From an uncultured Clostridia bacterium (GTDB lineage Bacteria > Bacillota > Clostridia > Lachnospirales > Lachnospiraceae): a DNA stretch of 12,019 bases. Position 1 is the stretch's first letter. Each line of letters starts with the position of its first letter. The position numbers and the translations under genes were made by a program. Under the pieces are notes generated by a model that ran no database searches, had not been told where the DNA came from, and saw nothing but the letters and a program-made list of their open reading frames with translations. This document shows, piece by piece, positions 7,931 through 12,019 of the stretch. The stretch covers positions 1-12,019 of the forward strand of contig CAMONF010000162.1 in the NCBI GenBank assembly GCA_946620335.1, read 5' to 3'.

Positions 7931-8127
7931 GAAACTGGGGATCAGGGACGGCTCCTTTTGCGGGAAACTGGGAATCAGGGACGGTTCCTTTTCCCACTTT
8001 TCATTAAATGAAAAGTGGGAAAAGGAACCGTCCCTGATTCCCAGTTTCCCCCTTTGCGTCCCAAAAAGTGGGAAAAGGAACCGTCCCTGATTCCAGTAAG
8101 GAGCCGTCCTTGACTCTCAGTTCCCCC
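7931..8127. repeat. Nested REP-like palindromic repeat array (five copies of a GGGACGG(T/C)TCC unit)
   Basis: Five copies of one unit are present. Copies 1 (7931-7959) and 2 (7962-8005) are on the + strand; copies 3 (8007-8050), 4 (8063-8097) and 5 (8098-8127) are inverted. The core is CAGGGACGGTTCCTTTTCCC, preceded by AAACTGGGAAT in full copies. Copies 2 and 3 are identical over 44 bp and meet at a single base (8006). Copy 4 lacks one C near its end, and copies 1 and 5 are shorter and diverged. The array starts 12 bases after the XylF-like stop. It encodes no protein; short open frames through it are by-products. The layout recalls REP/BIME arrays or a non-autonomous element of the hairpin-recognising Y1 transposase type, but no transposase is in the window. 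Confidence 0.9.
7962..8050. repeat. 89-bp perfect palindrome (44-bp arms, 1-base centre)
   Basis: The arms at 7962-8005 and 8007-8050 are exact reverse complements, checked base by base. The flanking bases 7961 and 8051 do not pair. Transcribed RNA would fold into one very long hairpin, and single-stranded DNA could do the same. There is no T-run at its base, so it is not a classical terminator, although it may shield the 3' end of the upstream mRNA. Confidence 0.95.
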
Positions 8128-8148
8128 TAAAAGCAATAGCAAATTTTT

Positions 8149-8198
8149 GCGGTAGGACCTCCTTTTCACAACAATTTTGTCCTGCCGCCCCTTTTTTT
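8149..8198 (+). terminator. Intrinsic terminator ending the sensing operon
   Basis: GCGGTAGGAC (8149-8158) pairs with GTCCTGCCGC (8179-8188) as a 10-bp stem with one G-T wobble and a 20-base loop, followed by CCC and seven T residues (8192-8198). It lies between the repeat array and the chvE promoter region, so it should separate the two transcription units. The loop is longer than usual, so efficiency is uncertain. Confidence 0.75.
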
Positions 8199-8199
8199 C

Positions 8200-8275
8200 A
8201 GTCCGAATAGTCCACCGAAATGTATAGCAAGGAGTTGAGAAAGTGCGATAAGAGGTGTGGTAGTATTATCTCAAC
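8200..8275 (+). promoter_or_regulatory. Candidate promoter and operator of chvE-mmsA-mmsB
   Basis: TTGAGA (8235-8240) could be a -35 element and TAGTAT (8261-8266) or TATTAT (8264-8269) a -10 element. The spacing of 20 or 23 bases is too long for a good constitutive promoter, which fits activator dependence. A 7-bp dyad, GTTGAGA (8234-8240) and TCTCAAC (8269-8275), frames the element. Upstream, AGTCC occurs twice 9 bases apart (8200-8204, 8209-8213), a possible but weak activator-type direct repeat. The assignment to the upstream AraC regulator is inference. Confidence 0.4.
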
Positions 8276-8305
8276 CAGGAAAATGCAATTGTTCAGCATC
8301 CCCGA

Positions 8306-8331
8306 AACCGTTGCAGAACCGTTGCAGAACC
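8306..8331 (+). repeat. 11-bp tandem repeat in the chvE leader
   Basis: AACCGTTGCAG occurs twice in perfect tandem (8306-8316, 8317-8327), followed by AACC (8328-8331). The 11-base period is close to one DNA helical turn. It lies 29 bases before the chvE ATG and downstream of the candidate -10, so it would be in the 5' untranslated RNA or act as a downstream operator. It does not fit the CcpA cre consensus. Confidence 0.75.
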
Positions 8332-8359
8332 TAAATCCACACAAGGGAGGAACAAAGTA

Positions 8360-9565
8360 ATGAAGAAAAAGTTATTAGCTATGGCTCTCGTAGCTGCTAT
8401 GACCGTCTCTATGGCCGCATGCGGCGGTTCATCCAGCGCTCCGGCAGCTGACAACTCCGGTTCCGAGGCCGCTACTGAGGAAGCCGCGACCGAAGAAGCC
8501 GCAACCGAAGAGGCCGCTGCTCCTGCTGAAGGCGCCATGAAGATCGGTATCTCCATGCCGACCCAGTCTCTTGAGAGATGGAACCGTGACGGCCAGTACC
8601 TGGACGAGCAGTTCAAGGCCGCCGGCTATGAGACCATCCTGACCTACTCCGACAACCAGTCCGACCGCCAGGTCAACGACATCCAGAACATGATCGCTGA
8701 AGGCGTCAACCTTCTGATCGTCGCCGCCATCGACGGCGAGGCTCTGAACACCGCCATGAACGAGGCAGCCGAGCAGAACATTCCGGTCATCTCCTACGAC
8801 CGTCTGATCCTGAACGACGCTGTTTCCTACTACGTCTCCTTCGATAACTACACTGTCGGTAAGCTCCAGGGCGAGTTCGTAAGGGATACCCTTGATCTGG
8901 ACAATGCCGGCGACAAGGTCTACAACATCGAGTTCACCGCCGGTGACCCGGCCGACAACAACGCCGGCTACTTCTTCAACGGCGCTTTCGATACCCTTTC
9001 CCCGTACATTGAGAGCGGCGTCCTGAACGTTGTTTCCGGCCAGACCGATTTCGACTCCGTCGCCACCGACCAGTGGAGCACCGACACAGCTCTTGAGAGA
9101 GCTCAGAACATCCTTGGCTCCTACTACGCTGACGGCACTCAGCTCGACGTATGGCTCTGCTCCAATGACTCCACCGCCCTTGGCGTAGCCCAGGCCATCA
9201 CCTCCGACTATGCCGGCAGCAACTCCGTCATCATCACCGGTCAGGACGGCGACGAAGCCAACCTCAAGAACATCGTCGACGGCATCCAGACCATGACCGT
9301 TTACAAGAACGTCGCCAACGAAGCCATTGTCACTATGGGCCTTGCCGAGGCTATGCTTAAGGGCGAGACCATCGACGCCAGCCTCTGCGACACCTTCGGC
9401 ATCGAGTGCGCTTACGACACCGAGTCCTATCAGACCTCTGAAGGCAACAAGTGCCCGTCCTTCCTGCTGGTTCCCTCCGTCATCACCAAGGACAACCTCC
9501 AGGAGCTGGTTGACACTGGCCTCTACACCATGGGTGAGGACGGCTACCTGGCAGCCACCAAGTAA
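8360..9565 (+). CDS. chvE: Multiple-monosaccharide-binding lipoprotein ChvE
   Basis: The protein has 401 residues. A lipoprotein signal ends at MAAC (Cys21). A low-complexity linker (22-59) contains three tandem EAATE units (36-50). The binding domain follows Agrobacterium ChvE closely: MPTQSLERWNRDG (66-78), VAAIDGEALN (121-130), SYDRLILNDAVSYYVSFDNY (145-164), GDPADNNAGYFF (195-206), GQDGDEANLKNI (294-305), MTVYKNV (312-318) and FLLVPSVITKDNL (368-380). ChvE-type proteins bind several aldoses (glucose, galactose, arabinose, xylose) outside the membrane and deliver them to the GguA/GguB importer, which follows here. GGGAGG at 8345-8350 gives a strong ribosome site. Codons look tuned for high expression (many TCC, GCT, CTT, ATC), unlike the GTG/GCG-richer regulator genes. 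A terminator-like hairpin follows the gene. Confidence 0.95.
   Translation: MKKKLLAMALVAAMTVSMAACGGSSSAPAADNSGSEAATEEAATEEAATEEAAAPAEGAMKIGISMPTQSLERWNRDGQYLDEQFKAAGYETILTYSDNQSDRQVNDIQNMIAEGVNLLIVAAIDGEALNTAMNEAAEQNIPVISYDRLILNDAVSYYVSFDNYTVGKLQGEFVRDTLDLDNAGDKVYNIEFTAGDPADNNAGYFFNGAFDTLSPYIESGVLNVVSGQTDFDSVATDQWSTDTALERAQNILGSYYADGTQLDVWLCSNDSTALGVAQAITSDYAGSNSVIITGQDGDEANLKNIVDGIQTMTVYKNVANEAIVTMGLAEAMLKGETIDASLCDTFGIECAYDTESYQTSEGNKCPSFLLVPSVITKDNLQELVDTGLYTMGEDGYLAATK
8465..8521 (+). repeat. 15-bp tandem repeats in the ChvE linker
   Basis: Three in-frame 15-base units encode EAATE (8465-8479, 8480-8494, 8495-8509), and a partial fourth encodes EAA. Third codon positions differ (GCT/GCG/GCA; ACT/ACC). 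The repeats lie in the flexible linker just after the lipid anchor, so length changes would not disturb the binding domain. Confidence 0.85.
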
Positions 9566-9600
9566 TCCAATTAAACAAGTATGAACTGAATACGCAAGGA

Positions 9601-9633
9601 GCGGGACAGATTCCTGATTTGTCCCGCCCTTTT
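9601..9633 (+). terminator. Hairpin with short T-run between chvE and mmsA (partial terminator)
   Basis: GCGGGACA (9601-9608) pairs exactly with TGTCCCGC (9620-9627); one wobble and one A-T pair can extend the stem inward, leaving a 7-base loop. CCTTTT follows. In ABC-importer operons such hairpins after the binding-protein gene reduce read-through or protect the upstream mRNA, keeping the binding protein in excess. The T-run is short, so leaky termination is likely. Confidence 0.7.
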
Positions 9634-9645
9634 GCTTGAGAGGAG

Positions 9646-9654
9646 AAAGGGGGG
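9646..9654 (+). promoter_or_regulatory. Ribosome site that sets the TTG start of mmsA
   Basis: AAAGGGGGG ends 8 bases before the TTG at 9663. The earlier in-frame TTG at 9636 has no ribosome site and would add residues absent from GguA proteins. Confidence 0.65.
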
Positions 9655-9662
9655 AAATACTC

Positions 9663-11198
9663 TTGGCGGATATAATTCTGGAAATGAAGAACATCACCAA
9701 GGAGTTCCCGGGCGTCAAAGCCCTGTCGGACGTCAACCTGACGGTTGAGCGCGGCGAGATCCATGCTCTGATCGGAGAAAATGGAGCCGGCAAGTCCACG
9801 CTGATGAATGTTCTTTCCGGTACCTACCCCGTAGGAACCTACACCGGAGAAATTTACTATAATGGAGAGCTGTGCCAGTTCAAGACCCTGAAGGACAGCG
9901 AGGCAAAGGGCATTGTTATCATTCACCAGGAGCTCGCGCTGATCCCGCTGCTCACGATCGGCGAGAACATGTTCCTTGGAAATGAGATCCGCACGCCCAG
10001 GGGCACCATCGACTGGAACCGCACCTTCCACGAGGCGGAGAAGCACATGGCCCAGGTCGGCCTGCACGAATCTGCCCAGACGCTTATCAAGGATATCGGC
10101 ACCGGCAAGCAGCAGCTGGTCGAAATTGCCAAGGCTCTGTCCAAGGAGGTCAAGCTCCTGATCCTGGACGAGCCCACGTCCTCCCTGAACGACGAGGATG
10201 CCAAGATGCTCCTCGACCTTCTGATTAGCTTTAAGAAGGAAGGACTTACTTCGATTATTATCACCCACAAGCTCAATGAGATCATCTACTGCGCCGACAA
10301 GGCCACCATCATCCGTGATGGATCCACCATTGAGACCTTGGTCAAGGGTGTGGATGAATTTTCCGAGGACCGGATCATCAAGGGCATGGTCGGACGCGCC
10401 ATGGACGACCGCTATCCGGCCCGCGATCACAAGGTCTCCGACGAGGTCAGCCTGGAGGTCAGGAACTGGACCGTCCATCATCCCCTCTATGAGGAGAAGA
10501 TCGTCGATGACAACATCAACTTCAAGGCCCACAAGGGCGAGGTCGTCGGCTTCTCCGGCCTTCAGGGCGCCGGCCGCACAGAGCTCGCCATGTCCGTATT
10601 CGGTCACAGCTACGGCACCGGCATCACCGGAGAGTTGTATCTGCACGGCAAGAAAACGGAGCTCAAGTCTCCGGAGGCTGCCATCAAGGCAGGCGTCGCC
10701 TACGTCACCGAGGACAGAAAGACCAACGGCCTGATCCTGGGCGAGAGCATCCAGTTCAACACGACCCTGGCCAGACTGGACAAGGTCTGCGACAGAGGCA
10801 TCATCGATACCGTCAAGGAAGGCAGCGTCGCCGAGCAGATGACTGCCGAGATGGGCACCAAGACGCCCTCCGTCCTCCAGAAGGTCGGCAACCTCTCCGG
10901 TGGCAACCAGCAGAAGGCCCTGCTCGGCAAGTGGATGTTCACCGAGCCGGATATCCTCATCCTGGATGAGCCGACCCGAGGCATCGACGTCGGCGCCAAG
11001 TATGATATCTACTGTCTGATCAACAAGATGGTCGCGGACGGGAAGACCGTTATCATGATTTCCTCTGAGATGCCCGAGCTTCTGGGCATGTGCGACCGCA
11101 TTTACGTCATGAATGAGGGCCGGATCGTGGGAGAATTCCCGGCGGCCGAGGCTACCCAGGAGATGATCATGGGCGCCATCATCCGTTCTTCCAAATAA
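9663..11198 (+). CDS. mmsA: Multiple-monosaccharide ABC transporter ATP-binding protein (GguA/MmsA)
   Basis: The protein has 511 residues from a TTG start, giving MADIILEMKNITKEFPG, which matches the GguA N-terminus. It is the cytosolic ATPase of a CUT2-type sugar importer, with two fused nucleotide-binding domains. Domain 1: Walker A GENGAGKST (38-46), HQELAL Q-loop (88-93), signature-equivalent GTGKQQLVEIAKAL (146-159), Walker B LLILDEP (165-171) and H202. Domain 2: degenerate Walker A GLQGAGRTE with Arg for Lys (299-307), signature LSGGNQQK (411-418), Walker B ILILDEPTRG (431-440), and no switch His (ISSEMPE). This asymmetry is normal for the family. EDRIIKGMVGR, NWTVHHP and GRTELAMSVFG align with GguA better than with XylG or RbsA. 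It is followed 21 bases later by the permease gene. Confidence 0.95.
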   Translation: MADIILEMKNITKEFPGVKALSDVNLTVERGEIHALIGENGAGKSTLMNVLSGTYPVGTYTGEIYYNGELCQFKTLKDSEAKGIVIIHQELALIPLLTIGENMFLGNEIRTPRGTIDWNRTFHEAEKHMAQVGLHESAQTLIKDIGTGKQQLVEIAKALSKEVKLLILDEPTSSLNDEDAKMLLDLLISFKKEGLTSIIITHKLNEIIYCADKATIIRDGSTIETLVKGVDEFSEDRIIKGMVGRAMDDRYPARDHKVSDEVSLEVRNWTVHHPLYEEKIVDDNINFKAHKGEVVGFSGLQGAGRTELAMSVFGHSYGTGITGELYLHGKKTELKSPEAAIKAGVAYVTEDRKTNGLILGESIQFNTTLARLDKVCDRGIIDTVKEGSVAEQMTAEMGTKTPSVLQKVGNLSGGNQQKALLGKWMFTEPDILILDEPTRGIDVGAKYDIYCLINKMVADGKTVIMISSEMPELLGMCDRIYVMNEGRIVGEFPAAEATQEMIMGAIIRSSK

Positions 11199-11219
11199 CG
11201 GGAAAGGGGACTTTGAACT

Positions 11220-12019
11220 ATGAATGAAGAAAAGAAAAATGCAATAAACTGGAAGGATTTCCTGGGGAAGTACACGATGGTCATCGCGCTGGTGGTGGTC
11301 TTCTTCCTCTTCGTATATCTGACCGGCGGGCGTCTGTTATATCCTCAGAACATGTCCAACCTCCTGCTCCAGAACGGCTACGTTCTCGTCATGGCCTGCG
11401 GCATGCTCCTCTGCATCCTGACCGGCGGTAACATCGACCTCTCTGTCGGCTCCGTCATCTGCATGGTCGGCGGCGTCGCTGCCGTCATGATCACCAACCT
11501 CAACATGAGCCCCTTCCTGGCCATCATCGTCGGCCTGGCCATGGGTATCCTGGCCGGTATCTGGCACGGCTACTGGATCGGCTACGTCCGCATTCCTCCG
11601 TTCATCACCACGCTGGGCGGCATGTTCATCTTCCGCGGCATCGGCCGTCTGGTCCTTAACTCCAAGACCGTCGCTGTCCAGGATGCCACCTTCCTGAACA
11701 TCTTCACGGCCTACATCAAGATTCCGGGCCTCGACGGTGACGGCCTTATGCTTTCTCCGATCATCGTCGGCGTGATCGCTTCCGTCGTCATGCTCGTCGG
11801 CGTTGCCCGCAGCCGCGCCAACAAGGCCAAGAACAACTATCGTCAGAACAGCGTTCTGGCCGACTATGGCAAGACGGCTGTCATCTGTGCGGTCCTCATT
11901 TTCTACTGCTGGAAGCTGGCCAACTACAAGGGCATCTCCGTCATGCTGGTATGGGTCGTCGCCATCTGCATGATCTACAACTTCATCACCTCCAAGACTG
12001 CTTTCGGCCGTTATTTCTA
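11220..12019 (+). CDS. mmsB: Multiple-monosaccharide ABC transporter permease (GguB/MmsB), 3' end outside the window
   Basis: The frame is open from the ATG at 11220 to the window end (266 codons plus two bases). AAAGGGGA-type sequence lies about 10 bases ahead. After a short cytosolic start, hydrophobic segments lie at about 19-35, 52-68, 73-92, 98-119 and 125-141, with more at 178-196, 219-234 and 239-255. The family signature LTGGNIDLSVGS (67-78) is intact, as is YVRIPPFITTLGG (122-134), typical of BPD_transp_2 sugar permeases. The charged loop between about 197 and 217 is typical of GguB-type permeases, which are longer than RbsC-like ones. The last visible residues, TAFGRYF, match the start of the conserved 'T.FGR..YAIGGN' region. 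It forms the membrane channel for the ChvE/MmsA system. Confidence 0.93.
   Translation, partial: MNEEKKNAINWKDFLGKYTMVIALVVVFFLFVYLTGGRLLYPQNMSNLLLQNGYVLVMACGMLLCILTGGNIDLSVGSVICMVGGVAAVMITNLNMSPFLAIIVGLAMGILAGIWHGYWIGYVRIPPFITTLGGMFIFRGIGRLVLNSKTVAVQDATFLNIFTAYIKIPGLDGDGLMLSPIIVGVIASVVMLVGVARSRANKAKNNYRQNSVLADYGKTAVICAVLIFYCWKLANYKGISVMLVWVVAICMIYNFITSKTAFGRYF

Noticed and set aside
7962..8050. Classical intrinsic terminator
   Set aside because: The stem is very long and no T-run follows its base; the better terminator is at 8149-8198.
7931..8127. CRISPR array
   Set aside because: The copies are inverted relative to each other and there are no regular unique spacers or cas genes.
7678..8169. 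Short frames running through the repeat array on both strands (GTVPFPTFH-type peptides)
   Set aside because: They are translations of the palindromic repeat itself, a common source of false small proteins.
8301..8331. CcpA cre site in the chvE leader
   Set aside because: CGAAACCGTTGCAG matches only the left half of the cre consensus; the right half fails.
8429..9799. 456-codon open frame on the - strand
   Set aside because: It is antisense to chvE and the mmsA start; it is low-complexity Val/Gly/Asp-rich and has no family features.
9483..10646. 387-codon open frame on the - strand
   Set aside because: It is antisense to mmsA, whose ATPase motifs are complete.

Overview
The window is a GC-rich stretch of bacterial chromosome with every gene on the + strand. 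Strong AGGAGG-type ribosome sites, lipobox signal peptides, LytS/YesM and YesN-type regulators and a run of sugar-binding proteins suggest a Bacillota anaerobe, most likely Lachnospiraceae- or Oscillospiraceae-like. The species cannot be fixed from this sequence.

Layout. (1) Positions 1-2737 hold the end of a MoxR-type ATPase gene (last 13 codons), a DUF58 protein and a multi-pass membrane protein with a DUF4129-like tail. This resembles the widespread MoxR-DUF58-TgpA cluster, but no transglutaminase domain is visible. (2) Positions 2769-7918 hold a tightly packed sugar-sensing module: a membrane-anchored periplasmic-binding-type protein without a lipobox, a LytS/YesM-type histidine kinase, a YesN-type AraC response regulator, and a XylF-like sugar-binding lipoprotein. 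All junctions inside the module overlap (4, 1 and 11 nt). (3) Positions 7919-8359 are a 441-nt non-coding block. It contains a nested array of five copies of a REP-like repeat, including a perfect 44-bp inverted repeat around a single base. After the array come an intrinsic terminator, a candidate promoter framed by a 7-bp dyad, and an 11-bp tandem repeat in the presumed leader. (4) Positions 8360-12019 hold a ChvE-GguA-GguB (chvE-mmsA-mmsB) multiple-monosaccharide ABC importer, with the permease cut by the window end. A hairpin between chvE and mmsA probably keeps the binding protein more abundant than the transporter.

How it probably works (inference). The anchored binding protein reports extracellular sugar to the kinase. 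The kinase phosphorylates the AraC-type regulator, which activates the chvE-mmsA-mmsB promoter and perhaps its own operon. The order matches the described XylFII-LytS-YesN sugar-sensing systems of Clostridia. I see no wholly new system here. The most unusual material is the palindromic repeat array between the sensing operon and the transporter operon, the repeat-rich chvE leader, and the XylF-like lipoprotein with no transporter of its own nearby.
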